From QYOJ01 sp043810345 (lineage in GTDB: Bacteria; Bacteroidota; Bacteroidia; Bacteroidales; FEN-979): a stretch of 58,046 nucleotides of DNA. The stretch spans positions 1 to 58,046 of the forward strand of contig JBDROF010000112.1 in the NCBI GenBank assembly GCA_043810345.1, given 5' to 3'. The stretch's first letter is position 1. Each line of letters begins with the position of its first letter. Made by a program: the position numbers and the translations under genes. Positions 33,554-43,282 of the stretch are shown one piece after another. Below the pieces are notes generated by a model. It had not been told where the DNA came from and did no database searches. It saw only the letters and a list, made by a program, of their open reading frames with translations.

Positions 33554-35095
33554 TTACAATGGAATATTCCCATGTTTCCTGGGTGGTCCCGATTTGGTTT
33601 TGGTCTGGGTCATCTCCAGGGCCTGGATCAGGCGGAACCGTGTTTCTTTCGGGTGAATGATCTCATCCACATACCCCAGTTCAGCGGCTTTGTATGGACT
33701 GGCGAAGGTGTTCTTATAATCCTCCACAGCTTGCCGGCGGGCTTCCGTCGACAAGCCATTTTTCTTATACAGGATATTGACGGCCCCTTCCGGACCCATC
33801 ACGGCGATCTCGGCAGTAGGAAAGGCGAAGTTGACATCTCCGCCGATGTGTTTGCTGGACATCACATCATAGGCGCCTCCGTAAGCTTTTCGTGTGATCA
33901 CGGTGATGCGGGGGATGGTGGCTTCGCAGTAGGCGTAGAGTAGTTTGGCGCCATGCTTGATGATCCCTCCCCACTCCTGGGTGGTGCCTGGCAGGAAACC
34001 GGGGACATCCACGAAGGTGATCACAGGAATGTTGAACGCGTCGCAGAACCTGACAAACCGGGCAGCTTTCATGGACGATTGGATGTCGAGCACACCCGCC
34101 AGGTGAGCGGGCTGGTTGGCAACAATTCCGACCGAGCGGCCGTCAAAACGTCCAAATCCGATGACGATGTTCTGGGCGAAATGAGGATGGATCTCGAAGA
34201 AGTTGTTATGATCGACAACGGTCGTGATCAGCTCTTTCATGTCGTAGGGTTTGTTCGGATCGTCGGGAATCAGCGTAGAGAGTTTCTCATCGGTCCGCCG
34301 GATGTCATCGGTACAAGGACGGATCGGAGCCTCTTCCATATTGTTGGAGGGGAGGAAGCTCATCAGCTCACGGAGCATGACCATCGCCTGCTCATCGTTT
34401 TCAGCCAGCAGGTGTGCCACCCCGCTTTTGGAGTTGTGGGTCATGGCGCCGCCGAGATCGTTCATGGTGACCTCTTCATGGGTTACGGTTTTGATCACAT
34501 CGGGACCGGTCACGAACATGTAACTGGTATCTTTCACCATGCAGATGAAGTCGGTGAGCGCTGGGGAATAAACTGCGCCGCCGGCGCAGGGGCCCAGGAT
34601 CGCTGAGATTTGCGGGACCACGCCGGAGCATTTGGTGTTGCGGTAGAAGATGTCGGCATAGCCTGCCAGGCTCTCCACACCCTCTTGTATCCGGGCGCCT
34701 CCCGAATCGTTCAACCCGATCACAGGAGCCCCCATGTGGAGGGCCAGGTCCATGATCTTGATGATCTTATCGGCGTTAGCACGGCTCAGGGTCCCTCCAA
34801 ACACCGTGAAATCCTGGGCGAAGACAAAGACAATACGGCCGTCGATCTTCCCATAACCGCTAACTACTCCATCTCCGAGAACCTTCTGTGTCTCCATCCC
34901 GAAGTCGTGGCACCGGTGTGTTAAAAATTTATCTTTTTCCACAAAGGAGCCTGGATCGAGGAGCAGCTGGATCCGTTCACGGGCTGTCAGCCTTCCTTTC
35001 GCATGTTGCTTGTCAATCCGGTCCTGACCACCTCCCAGTTCGGCAATCTTACTTTTTTCGTCAAACTGCTTGAGTTTATCCTTCAGTGTTGTCAT
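33554..35095 (-). CDS. Acyl-CoA carboxylase carboxyltransferase subunit
   Basis: A 513-residue carboxyltransferase of the propionyl/methylmalonyl-CoA (PccB/MmdA) type. It has two crotonase-like halves. The first includes RLTARERIQLLLD and GLNDSGGARIQEGVESLAGY; the second has IGFGRFDGRSVGIVANQP and PGFLPGTTQEWGGIIKHGAKLLYAY. It moves CO2 between biotin and an acyl-CoA. It is the last gene of an operon with a biotin carrier and biotin carboxylase, so the complex is an ATP-driven carboxylase rather than a sodium-pumping decarboxylase; the acyl-CoA is probably propionyl-CoA but acetyl-CoA is possible. Confidence 0.93.
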   Translation of the reverse strand: MTTLKDKLKQFDEKSKIAELGGGQDRIDKQHAKGRLTARERIQLLLDPGSFVEKDKFLTHRCHDFGMETQKVLGDGVVSGYGKIDGRIVFVFAQDFTVFGGTLSRANADKIIKIMDLALHMGAPVIGLNDSGGARIQEGVESLAGYADIFYRNTKCSGVVPQISAILGPCAGGAVYSPALTDFICMVKDTSYMFVTGPDVIKTVTHEEVTMNDLGGAMTHNSKSGVAHLLAENDEQAMVMLRELMSFLPSNNMEEAPIRPCTDDIRRTDEKLSTLIPDDPNKPYDMKELITTVVDHNNFFEIHPHFAQNIVIGFGRFDGRSVGIVANQPAHLAGVLDIQSSMKAARFVRFCDAFNIPVITFVDVPGFLPGTTQEWGGIIKHGAKLLYAYCEATIPRITVITRKAYGGAYDVMSSKHIGGDVNFAFPTAEIAVMGPEGAVNILYKKNGLSTEARRQAVEDYKNTFASPYKAAELGYVDEIIHPKETRFRLIQALEMTQTKTKSGPPRKHGNIPL

Positions 35096-35110
35096 CTTTT
35101 CTACTTTTAA

Positions 35111-35620
35111 TTATTCAATCATCACAAGGGGTTGATGCGCATTTACCGTATCCCCCTCACTCACCCTGATCTCCTTGATAAGACGGCCTTTCTTTACTTT
35201 GTACTCGCTCTCCATCTTCATGGCTGCGACCACGATCACCGTATCCCCGGCATTCACCCGGTCGCCTTCTTTGACGAGGATCCTAACCACCTTGCCCGGC
35301 ATCGGGCTGGAGATGACCGAATCATCATCGCCATGATCGGAATGACGGCTTTTCTGGTATTTGGATTCGGCATCAATGATTTCCGCATCATAGGAATGGC
35401 GGTGCGTGTTGATATAATATTTTTTTGGACCCCCTGCTTCGATCAATTCAATGTTGTAGGATTTTCCATCCATCAGCAGCAGATAAACGCCCTGCTCAAC
35501 CATGATGATGCGGGCATCGTACGCTTTGTCGTCCACCCTGATCAGAAACCGGTTTCCCTCCCGCTCCAACAGTTTCACTTTGGCAGTTCGGTTGTCCAGA
35601 CTAATTTCAAGTGCATTCAT
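35111..35620 (-). CDS. Biotin carboxyl carrier protein of the acyl-CoA carboxylase
   Basis: The protein has 169 residues. The C-terminal biotinyl domain (about 95-169) carries SSPMPGKVVRILV and the biotin attachment motif AAMKMES, with Lys as the modified residue. The N-terminal 90 residues form a separate beta-rich domain (RFLIRVDDKAYDARI, GVYLLLMDGKSYNIEL), resembling the BT-like linker region in some fused carboxylases. It carries CO2 as carboxybiotin between the carboxylase and carboxyltransferase. It lies 6 bp downstream of the biotin carboxylase and 15 bp upstream of the carboxyltransferase gene. Confidence 0.92.
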   Translation of the reverse strand: MNALEISLDNRTAKVKLLEREGNRFLIRVDDKAYDARIIMVEQGVYLLLMDGKSYNIELIEAGGPKKYYINTHRHSYDAEIIDAESKYQKSRHSDHGDDDSVISSPMPGKVVRILVKEGDRVNAGDTVIVVAAMKMESEYKVKKGRLIKEIRVSEGDTVNAHQPLVMIE

Positions 35621-35626
35621 ATCTTC

Positions 35627-37132
35627 TTAATTGAAGAGGTTTTTCTTCCGGCCGGTAACTTTCCAGTCGGCCGTCCCCTCTCTGGCGATCACTTTGGTCT
35701 CAAATTTATCCAGTTTTCTGAGGTAATCGGTAAAGATCACCATGATGGCCCGGTCTTCGTTCAGCGGGTCGTTTTCCTGAGGGCCCATCAGGCGCTGCTG
35801 GTTCTTTTCGATGAATTGGGTGTTGTATGTTCCCTCTTTGAAGGCAGGACAGTCCATGATCCGTTCCAGGAAACGGATATTGGTTTTCACCCCGGTAATC
35901 TTGTATTCATAAAGGGCCCGTTTCATCCGGGCGATAGCTCCCTCACGGGTACGTGACCAGCAGACCAGTTTTGAGATCAGTGGGTCATAATAGATTGGGA
36001 TCTCGTAGCCTTCGTAAATGTATCCGTCGCAGCGCACGCCCAATCCTTTAGGTTCGGTGATATGGGCAATACGCCCCGGACTTGGCATGAAGTTGTTATC
36101 AGGATCTTCGGCATAGATCCGGCACTCGATGGCGTGGCCATCCTGGTTCAGATCATCTTGTTTTAGCTGCAGTTTATCTCCCTGGGCAATGCAGATCATC
36201 TCCTGTACCAGGTCGACACCCACCACCCACTCTGTGATCGGATGTTCTACCTGGAGACGGGTGTTCATCTCCAGGAAGTAGTAATTCTGGTTATCATCCA
36301 CGATGAATTCGATGGTGCCTGCCCCTGAATAGTCAACTGCTTTGGCTGCAGCCACCGCGGCCTCTCCCATGGCTTTTCGCACATCGGGAGTAATGAGTGG
36401 CGACGGAGTCTCTTCCACGATCTTCTGATGCCTGCGTTGCACGGAACACTCCCGTTCGAAGAGATGGATTACATTCCCGTGATTGTCGGCCAGGATCTGG
36501 AATTCGATGTGGTGTGGGGAGTCGATGAACTTTTCGATGTATACGGAGTCGTCACCAAAGGCTGTTGCGGCTTCTGACCGGGCCATCCGGATGGCACCGG
36601 CCACCTCGGCCTCTTCCTTTACCAGCCTCATCCCTTTGCCACCTCCCCCCGATGAAGCTTTGATCATCACAGGCAACCCGACCTCCCGGATCACCTCCAT
36701 CACGTTAGAGTCGTCGCTGATGGGTTCTGTGGTCCCGGGAACAACCGGAACTCCGGCTGCAATCATGTTTTTCCGGGCGGTGATCTTGTCACCCATCGAC
36801 CTGATCGCGTCGGGACCAGGTCCGATAAAGATCACACCGGTATCCCGGCATTTCTGGGAGAATGTGGCATTTTCAGAAAGAAAACCATAACCGGGATGGA
36901 TGGCATCAGCTTCGCACCGTTTGGCAACCTCCAGGATCTTATCCATGTTCAGGTAACTTTCTGACGAAGGGGCGGGTCCTATGAAATAGGCCTCATCTGC
37001 ATACCTGACGTGCATGGAGTCTTCATCAGCATCCGAATAAACAGCAACTGAGACAATACCCATCTCCCGGCAGGACCGCATCACCCGAACGGCAATCTCA
37101 CCCCTGTTAGCAACCAGTACTTTGTTGATCAT
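35627..37132 (-). CDS. Biotin carboxylase subunit of the acyl-CoA carboxylase
   Basis: A 501-residue ATP-grasp enzyme that carboxylates biotin with bicarbonate and ATP. It has the N-terminal domain (VANRGEIAVRVMRSC), the ATP-grasp with Gly-rich loop (KASSGGGGKGMRLV), EKFIDSPHHIEFQILAD, and the catalytic block EMNTRLQVEHPITEWV. About 50 C-terminal residues extend past the AccC core and may contact the partner subunits. It is the first gene of the operon. The AT-rich 234-base region upstream (37133-37366) has no gene and no clear TAnnTTTG promoter, only GATATTTG. Confidence 0.95.
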   Translation of the reverse strand: MINKVLVANRGEIAVRVMRSCREMGIVSVAVYSDADEDSMHVRYADEAYFIGPAPSSESYLNMDKILEVAKRCEADAIHPGYGFLSENATFSQKCRDTGVIFIGPGPDAIRSMGDKITARKNMIAAGVPVVPGTTEPISDDSNVMEVIREVGLPVMIKASSGGGGKGMRLVKEEAEVAGAIRMARSEAATAFGDDSVYIEKFIDSPHHIEFQILADNHGNVIHLFERECSVQRRHQKIVEETPSPLITPDVRKAMGEAAVAAAKAVDYSGAGTIEFIVDDNQNYYFLEMNTRLQVEHPITEWVVGVDLVQEMICIAQGDKLQLKQDDLNQDGHAIECRIYAEDPDNNFMPSPGRIAHITEPKGLGVRCDGYIYEGYEIPIYYDPLISKLVCWSRTREGAIARMKRALYEYKITGVKTNIRFLERIMDCPAFKEGTYNTQFIEKNQQRLMGPQENDPLNEDRAIMVIFTDYLRKLDKFETKVIAREGTADWKVTGRKKNLFN

Positions 37133-37366
37133 CTGGTAACGATTTGTTTAATCCGCCAAGTATGTTTATAGAATACTGTCATTCAATTAGTTATATTTTT
37201 TAAAAAAACGCAGGGTGCAAATATCGTGAAAATATTACCTCTTGTAGATACTTAATATGTTAAATATCTATAATAATTAATGAAATATCTTGTGTGTGAG
37301 GCATATATCATTTGTCGAAACATCCATATTATGCGAATGTAGAAAAAATTCTTTACACTTTCACCA

Positions 37367-37627
37367 TTACCGTTGCTCAATGCTACGCACCGCTACGATA
37401 CGGCTGGGCGAAATGAAGTGAAAGCCAATATCACCCACTTTCCGGAGGCCATCCTTGGTGATCTTGGAAGGTGTTGGTGCATTGTAATCTACTTCAAAGA
37501 TCGGAGAGAGAGCGGTGTAACCCATCAGGTCATCTCCCTTTTGGATATACTGGAAGCTTCCGTATCCGGAGATATATCTGAGAGCGACCCCACCATACCA
37601 GGTGAAATCTTCTTTCTCCATGATCAT
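37367..37627 (-). CDS. Small hypothetical protein (uncertain)
   Basis: An 86-residue frame without a recognisable domain. Parts look protein-like (EDFTWYGGVALRYISGYG, KVGDIGFHFISPSRIVAV). It starts at ATG 37627 with no clear ribosome-binding site or signal peptide. It stands alone between the carboxylase operon and the PagL-like gene. It may be a real small gene or a fragment of a longer lost gene; the opposite-strand frame at 37373-37675 is less plausible. Confidence 0.4.
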   Translation of the reverse strand: MIMEKEDFTWYGGVALRYISGYGSFQYIQKGDDLMGYTALSPIFEVDYNAPTPSKITKDGLRKVGDIGFHFISPSRIVAVRSIEQR

Positions 37628-37734
37628 CCTGCCGTACCAAAATTATACTCCCGGCACCAGTGTTTGGTAAGTTAGCAGCCGCATTTATTTATTTGATTTT
37701 TAACCCTTGATTCACATTAATAACGATTCTCTAA

Positions 37735-38958
37735 TCACCGGTAACTCTTCTGCCACTTGATCCGGTAACCGATATTCCATTCGATAAAGTCAGCTTTCGA
37801 GAAATTAAACGCCCTGATATTGACACCCAGCACCAAGTGGTTCCAGAAGTGGTACTTCGCGCCAATGCGCTGGTAAGTAACCGGTGTTTCGTAACCACCC
37901 ACTACTTTCCGGTATATATAAAAACCGGGTTGTGCGATTATGGATAACCTGCCTAGAACAAGTTCAAAAGAAGGGTAAACGCCAACCAGTATTTTATCTA
38001 AAGCGTTAAATGATGCTTTTTCCGGCACCCCGTTCACCATAACAGTATCGGCACCAAAGGCAGCATTATAACTGATATCGGCGCCTGCACCGAATTTTAT
38101 TTTATACGATATTTGCCTGTTAAATGTGGTAGATAAACTGATGATGCCATAATTAAAAGCCTTCGCAACCGTGTCAGCTGTTTGGTTGATATACGTAAAA
38201 CCAACCTGTCGCATTGACGGGACGAGCAGGACAATGAATTCCCATTCTTTTTTGTATTTCGGAATTTCCTGTACCTGAAACACAGGGCGCTCACTAAAAA
38301 TGTACCTTAATTCAACCCTGGCACCAACCATGTTAACACCAAGATTGGGCAACCGCACAGCACCATTCGAAAAGTGAGTATAGGTAATGGCGGCGATTAA
38401 ATCGAAATATTTACCTAACTGACCGGTTATATTCAGTCCGGCATCAAGAAAAACGGTACTGTATGAACCAATTGGGTAATAATAATTGTTTTCACGGAGG
38501 TAATGTCGTTTCCAGTTAAAGGCCAACCCAAATTCCATCTCCCAATTCAGGATCCATTTATACCAACTTTTTAATGGCAGGTCTATAAATGAATAAACTG
38601 CATATGGATTCCCCATTTCGCCATGATCGTTGAGGAAAAAACATGTGTACAATCCAACTCCGTAAACCGGGTTTACATATAATTGCTGCCATAGTTCTTT
38701 GCCAGTCGTATGTATCCCGTATTTAGCAGATATGACATGATATATGCCATAAGGTTCGTGATTTGGGTTCTCTCCTTGTACGAAATCATGTGACCTGATA
38801 ACAGAGCCTGGTTGATAATAGAACCCGATCGATTTTGGGAATCTGTTTTTATTGTTTTTCAACGAGTCCGGCTCGTTTGCAAATACCAGGAGATGCATCA
38901 AAATTACAATCAACATGAGACTTGTGCGGAAAGTAAACCTGGCAGATGAATGCTCCAT
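37735..38958 (-). CDS. PagL-like lipid A 3-O-deacylase / acyloxyacyl hydrolase family
   Basis: A 407-residue exported beta-barrel. A signal segment (RTSLMLIVILMHLLVFA) is followed by barrel strands. The catalytic region of the PagL family is visible: ITYTHFSNGAVRLPN with His and Ser spaced as in the PagL active site, and NPGVN-like GVNMVGARVELRY after it. PagL removes the 3-linked acyl chain of lipid A in the outer membrane. This protein is longer than Pseudomonas PagL (about 150 residues) because it has an extra C-terminal barrel of about 170 residues. It ends just before tRNA-Gln. Activity is inferred from the motif only. Confidence 0.75.
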   Translation of the reverse strand: MEHSSARFTFRTSLMLIVILMHLLVFANEPDSLKNNKNRFPKSIGFYYQPGSVIRSHDFVQGENPNHEPYGIYHVISAKYGIHTTGKELWQQLYVNPVYGVGLYTCFFLNDHGEMGNPYAVYSFIDLPLKSWYKWILNWEMEFGLAFNWKRHYLRENNYYYPIGSYSTVFLDAGLNITGQLGKYFDLIAAITYTHFSNGAVRLPNLGVNMVGARVELRYIFSERPVFQVQEIPKYKKEWEFIVLLVPSMRQVGFTYINQTADTVAKAFNYGIISLSTTFNRQISYKIKFGAGADISYNAAFGADTVMVNGVPEKASFNALDKILVGVYPSFELVLGRLSIIAQPGFYIYRKVVGGYETPVTYQRIGAKYHFWNHLVLGVNIRAFNFSKADFIEWNIGYRIKWQKSYR

Positions 38959-39023
38959 TGTTGGAAATAGTCTTCTAAATCACTGATTTCAAGTGGTTTT
39001 TGTTTTCTTTGGTTGTGAGGAAG

Positions 39024-39094
39024 TTGACCCACCAGGACTCGAACCTGGACCGAGAGAACCAAAATCTCTTGTGCTGCCATTACACCATGGGTCA
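39024..39094 (-). tRNA. tRNA-Gln (TTG)
   Basis: Minus-strand cloverleaf starting TGACCCATGGTGTAATGGC, anticodon loop TTTTGGT with anticodon TTG, T arm GGTTCGAGTCC, acceptor 3' strand TGGGTCA plus discriminator A. The CCA is not encoded. Confidence 0.94.
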
Positions 39095-39099
39095 GAGTC

Positions 39100-39157
39100 A
39101 ATTACGAATTACGCATTATGAATTATGAATTACGAATTACGAATTACGAATTACGAA
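39100..39157. repeat. Tandem array of heptamer GAATTAC
   Basis: About eight units of GAATTAC with variants GCATTAT and GAATTAT at the start. It begins six bases outside tRNA-Gln. The same heptamer forms the array at 50773-50806. Confidence 0.92.
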
Positions 39158-39165
39158 TGTTGCAT

Positions 39166-39186
39166 CCCGTATCCCGTATCCCGTAC
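39166..39186. repeat. Heptamer array CCCGTAT
   Basis: Three 7-bp units: CCCGTAT, CCCGTAT, CCCGTAC. They follow the GAATTAC array and lie upstream of the GT117 gene. Confidence 0.85.
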
Positions 39187-39295
39187 CTCGTTTCGCGTGG
39201 CAAAAGTAATAATTCCTGAAATATTTAGCAACTTCGGTTCAAACACGGAAATTTAGTACTTTCGTGGGCGCAAAAACTCATTTTCAGTCAGTATT

Positions 39296-42200
39296 ATGAA
39301 GCAATACAAGAAACTAAACCGGATCTTTGGCTGGGCCGTCTTTGTCCTCGCATCCGTGGTGTACCTCCTGACTGTTGAACCCACCGCCAGTTGGTGGGAC
39401 TGCGGCGAGTACATCGCCACCGCGTATAAATTGCAGGTTGGCCACCCTCCCGGAGCCCCTACATTTCAGCTCCTGGGCAGGTTCTTTTCCCTCTTTGCAT
39501 TTGGCGATACTTCTCAGATAGCGCTGATGGTCAATATCATGTCGGCACTCAGCAGCAGCCTCACTATCCTGTTCCTTTTCTGGTCGATATCCCTGCTGGC
39601 AAAGAAACTGGTTGCTCCTGACGGAGAGATCTCCAAGGGAAAGATGTACACGATTTTCGCCGCTTCGGTCATTGGATCCCTGGCCTATGCCTTCAGCGAT
39701 ACCTTCTGGTTTTCGGCGGTAGAAGGGGAAGTTTACGCCATGTCGGCGTTAATGACTGCCCTGGCCTTCTGGATCATCCTGAAGTGGGAAGAGCAGGCCG
39801 ATAAGAAACACTCTTATCGCTGGCTAATCCTGCTGGCCTTCACCATCGGTCTTTCGGTCGGTGTGCACATGCTGAACCTGCTGGCGATACCAGCTATCTC
39901 GTTTGTCTATTACTTCAAGAAATTCAAACCCTCACGCTGGGGAATGGTGTTCACCTTTATTATCTCGATCATCATTTTGGCTTTTATCATGTTCATCATC
40001 ATCCCCTGGGTAGTGAAACTATCGGCCAACTTCGAGCTGCTCTTCGTCAACGGATTCGGTCTGCCATTCAACTCCGGTACCATCTTCTATTTCCTGCTGC
40101 TTATCGGTTTGATCGTGTGGGGACTGTGGTACACCAACAAGAGACAAAAGGTGATCCTGAATACCATCATCCTGGGAATCACCTTCATTCTGATCGGATA
40201 CTCCTCCTTCGTAATGCTGATCATCAGGGCCAACGCCGATACACCGATCAATGAGAATGCTCCGAAAGATGCGATCAGCATGCTCTCGTACCTGAACAGG
40301 GAACAATATGGAGACTGGCCGATCCTATATGGTCAGTATTGGAATGCACCGATCGTGGATTATGATGATGGCACTCCGGTTTACCGCCGGGATAACCAGG
40401 CAGGAAAATACATTGTGATCGATGACCGGAAAGGAACCATCCCTGTTTATGACGAGCGCTTCACCACCCTTTTTCCCCGGATGTGGAGCCGTGCCCGGAA
40501 AGGCTCCGAACAATTTTACAAGAACTGGGGTGGGGAGGGGACGCCGGTTACTGTTACGGGTACCGACGGAAAAACGGAGACCAAGAACAGGCCTACATTC
40601 GGAGAAAACCTGAAGTACTTTTTCAGTTACCAGATCGGCCATATGTATATCCGCTACTTCATGTGGAACTTTGCCGGCCGGCAGAACGATACCCAGGGAT
40701 TTGGCGGACCGGCCAAAGGCAACTGGATCTCGGGGATCCCGTTCATCGACAAGATGCTGCTGGGACACGACCAGACCAACCTGCCCGACTCCATGCAGAG
40801 CCGCGCCCACAACACCTACTTCTTCCTCCCATTGATCCTCGGGATCCTCGGACTGATCTTCCACCTCAAAAAAGATTACAAAGACACCATCGTGGTGGCT
40901 TCCCTCTTCATCATGACCGGGCTGACCATCCTGGTCTACCTGAACCAGCAGCCATATGAACCACGCGAACGGGACTATGCCTACGCGGCCTCCTTCTATG
41001 CCTTTGCCATCTGGATAGGAATAGGAGTGATCCAGCTGATCGAGTGGATGAAGAGAAAGGTGAACGAACCTGTTTCCATCGGGGTGGTCTTTGCCGTCAC
41101 CCTCCTCCTGGTACCCGGATTAATGGCTCAGCAAAACTGGGATGACCACGACCGCTCCGGCAAGTATGCCTGCCGCGATTTTGCTGCCAACTATCTGAAC
41201 TCCTGTGACCCCCAGTCGATCCTATTTACCAATGGAGATAATGACACCTTCCCACTCTGGTATGACCAGGAGGTGGAAGGGATCCGGACCGACGTCAGGG
41301 TGGTCAACCTGATGCTGGCTTCAGGGGCTTGGTACATCGATCAGCTCTACAAAAAGATGTACGATTCGGAGCCGATCCCTCTTACCCTTCCGCAAAAGGA
41401 TTACCGGCCGGGAACCAACGACATCCTTCCCTATTACAATGTTGGATTCAATGACTATGTGGAGCTGAAAGACCTGATCGGATGGATCAAGAGCTCCAGC
41501 CCGCAAACCTATCTGACACTTCAGAACGGACAACGGATCAAATTCTTTCCGGCCAAAAAGATCAAGCTGACGGTCAACAAGGAGAACTGCCTGAAATATG
41601 GCATCGTTCCGCCGGAATTGGCTGATCGCATGGAAGATACCGTATACTGGACCATCCGGTCCAACCAGCTCTACAAGAATGACGTCATGCTGCTGGACCT
41701 GATCGCCACCACCAACTTCACCCGGCCGCTCTACTTTGCCGCCCCCTCCAGCGTAAATCACGTATTCAACATAGACTCCATGTGTTACGTAACCGGATTT
41801 GTCTATAAGTTCATGCCGGTACGGGCTTACCAGGAGGAGTATATACCCGGGCTGGGGAGTGTTGACCCCATCGCTTCAACGGATGTTTTTCTGAATAAAT
41901 GTGCCTGGGGGAACCTGAATGATCCTCACGTGTACATCGATCCTGAGAGCCTCAACAACTCCATCCGTCCCAAGACAAACATCCTGAGAACAGCCAAAGG
42001 AATGATGGAAATGGGAAAGAAAGAAGAGACAAAAGCGTTGATGGACAAGTATCTGGAATATTTTCCGGAAAATAAATTTCCCTGGGATCTTTACATGATT
42101 CCCTACGCTGAGCTCTATTACCAGGTAGACGAACCGGAAACAGGGAATATGATCCTGGAACGGCTGGCAGAATGTTACGGACAGGATCTCGATTTTTACA

Positions 42201-42364
42201 ATTCAGTGCAGGGAACTGGACAGACTTACTACGATCAGGATGTGCGAACAGCCTTGAGTGTGCTGAGGGACCTGGGTCGTGTTGCCCGGAATAAAGGCCA
42301 GCCGGAAATGGCAAACACACTGGACTCACTGTTCAACCAACGGATGCAGTTCCAGGGGAACTAG
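39296..42364 (+). CDS. DUF2723 / GT117 family protein O-mannosyltransferase-like membrane protein
   Basis: A 1022-residue integral membrane protein. The N-terminal DUF2723 region is typical: a helix, then TVEPTASWWDCGEYIATAYKL and GHPPGAPTFQLLGRFF, with the acidic Asp/Glu site (WDCGE) expected for a GT-C glycosyltransferase. About ten more helices follow up to residue ~610. The C-terminal soluble region is large (residues ~620-1022, with ANYLNSCDPQSILFTNGDND). In Bacteroidetes this family transfers mannose from polyprenyl-phosphate-mannose to exported proteins. A weak promoter (TACTTTCG at 39257-39264) precedes it. Its stop codon is directly followed by the heptamer array at 42365. Confidence 0.9.
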   Translation: MKQYKKLNRIFGWAVFVLASVVYLLTVEPTASWWDCGEYIATAYKLQVGHPPGAPTFQLLGRFFSLFAFGDTSQIALMVNIMSALSSSLTILFLFWSISLLAKKLVAPDGEISKGKMYTIFAASVIGSLAYAFSDTFWFSAVEGEVYAMSALMTALAFWIILKWEEQADKKHSYRWLILLAFTIGLSVGVHMLNLLAIPAISFVYYFKKFKPSRWGMVFTFIISIIILAFIMFIIIPWVVKLSANFELLFVNGFGLPFNSGTIFYFLLLIGLIVWGLWYTNKRQKVILNTIILGITFILIGYSSFVMLIIRANADTPINENAPKDAISMLSYLNREQYGDWPILYGQYWNAPIVDYDDGTPVYRRDNQAGKYIVIDDRKGTIPVYDERFTTLFPRMWSRARKGSEQFYKNWGGEGTPVTVTGTDGKTETKNRPTFGENLKYFFSYQIGHMYIRYFMWNFAGRQNDTQGFGGPAKGNWISGIPFIDKMLLGHDQTNLPDSMQSRAHNTYFFLPLILGILGLIFHLKKDYKDTIVVASLFIMTGLTILVYLNQQPYEPRERDYAYAASFYAFAIWIGIGVIQLIEWMKRKVNEPVSIGVVFAVTLLLVPGLMAQQNWDDHDRSGKYACRDFAANYLNSCDPQSILFTNGDNDTFPLWYDQEVEGIRTDVRVVNLMLASGAWYIDQLYKKMYDSEPIPLTLPQKDYRPGTNDILPYYNVGFNDYVELKDLIGWIKSSSPQTYLTLQNGQRIKFFPAKKIKLTVNKENCLKYGIVPPELADRMEDTVYWTIRSNQLYKNDVMLLDLIATTNFTRPLYFAAPSSVNHVFNIDSMCYVTGFVYKFMPVRAYQEEYIPGLGSVDPIASTDVFLNKCAWGNLNDPHVYIDPESLNNSIRPKTNILRTAKGMMEMGKKEETKALMDKYLEYFPENKFPWDLYMIPYAELYYQVDEPETGNMILERLAECYGQDLDFYNSVQGTGQTYYDQDVRTALSVLRDLGRVARNKGQPEMANTLDSLFNQRMQFQGN

Positions 42365-42394
42365 TTGGCAGTTGGCAGTGGGCAGTTGGCAGTT
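42365..42394. repeat. Heptamer array TTGGCAG
   Basis: Four units (TTGGCAG, TTGGCAG, TGGGCAG, TTGGCAG) start at the first base after the TAG stop of the GT117 gene. Confidence 0.9.
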
Positions 42395-42430
42395 AATGTA
42401 TCGATTGGAAATCCGGAATCAGGTATCCTT

Positions 42431-42458
42431 CATCCAGGATCCAGGATCGAGGATCCAG
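42431..42458. repeat. Heptamer array GATCCAG
   Basis: Four 7-bp units: CATCCAG, GATCCAG, GATCGAG, GATCCAG. The same word forms the array at 55144-55170. Both lie just upstream of genes (lgt and skp). Confidence 0.88.
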
Positions 42459-42475
42459 CATCAATAGTTGAACTA

Positions 42476-43282
42476 ATGAACCTTACGCTGACGTTCATAA
42501 CCTGGAATCCGGATCCTGAGATCTTCCACATCGGATCGCTTGCGGTCAGGTGGTATGGGGTGTTGTTTGCCCTTGGTTTTGTTTTTGGTTACCTCATCCT
42601 CCAGCGGATGTTCAGGAAGGAGGGTGTTCCGCTGAAACTACTCGACTCCTTGACCACTTACATGATCATCGGAACCCTGGTGGGAGCCCGGTTGGGACAT
42701 TGTCTCTTCTATGAACCTGATTACTTTCTCTCTCACCCCCTGAAAATCCTGGCTGTCTGGGAGGGAGGGCTTGCCAGCCACGGAGCAGCGATCGGCATCA
42801 TCGGGGCCCTGATCATCTTTTCAGTGGTGAAGAAACGGCCTTTCCTTTGGGTTATTGATCACGTGGTCATTGTTGTGGCACTTGCCGGTTGCCTCATCCG
42901 GTTGGGAAACCTGATGAATTCGGAGATCTTCGGCCATGTGACCACCCTTCCCTGGGGATTCCTCTTTGTCAAGGCATCAAATCCGAATGTGGGGGAAGAT
43001 CCCCGGCATCCGGCCCAGATCTACGAAGCCCTGTCCTACTTGTTGATCTTTCTCTATCTCATCTGGTACTATTACCGGAAGAACGGGAGCCCTGAGCCCG
43101 GATTTCTTTTCGGTATGTTCATGATACTGATATTTGGCGTACGGTTCTTCATTGAATTTGTAAAGGAGCCACAGGTGGGATTCGAAGCCACCATGGCGTT
43201 GAACATGGGACAGTGGTTGAGTATACCGTTTGTGCTGGCTGGAGTTTACTTTGTGGTGAGAGCAAAGAAAATGGTGAAATGA
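42476..43282 (+). CDS. lgt: Prolipoprotein diacylglyceryl transferase
   Basis: A 268-residue inner-membrane enzyme that transfers diacylglycerol from phosphatidylglycerol to the lipobox Cys of lipoprotein precursors. Motifs: SLAVRWYGVLFALGFV (N-terminal Lgt signature), the WEGGLASHGAAIG block with the essential His, and LIRLGNLMNSEIFG (the G-x-x-x-N signature region). The start is ATG 42476; an earlier in-frame start at 42365 would translate the two repeat arrays. The C-terminal end (KKMVK) runs into the next array, and the TGA stop overlaps it. Confidence 0.94.
   Translation: MNLTLTFITWNPDPEIFHIGSLAVRWYGVLFALGFVFGYLILQRMFRKEGVPLKLLDSLTTYMIIGTLVGARLGHCLFYEPDYFLSHPLKILAVWEGGLASHGAAIGIIGALIIFSVVKKRPFLWVIDHVVIVVALAGCLIRLGNLMNSEIFGHVTTLPWGFLFVKASNPNVGEDPRHPAQIYEALSYLLIFLYLIWYYYRKNGSPEPGFLFGMFMILIFGVRFFIEFVKEPQVGFEATMALNMGQWLSIPFVLAGVYFVVRAKKMVK

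Noticed and set aside
35132..35956. 274-residue open frame on the plus strand
   Set aside because: Antisense to the biotin carrier and biotin carboxylase genes, with no motifs of its own.
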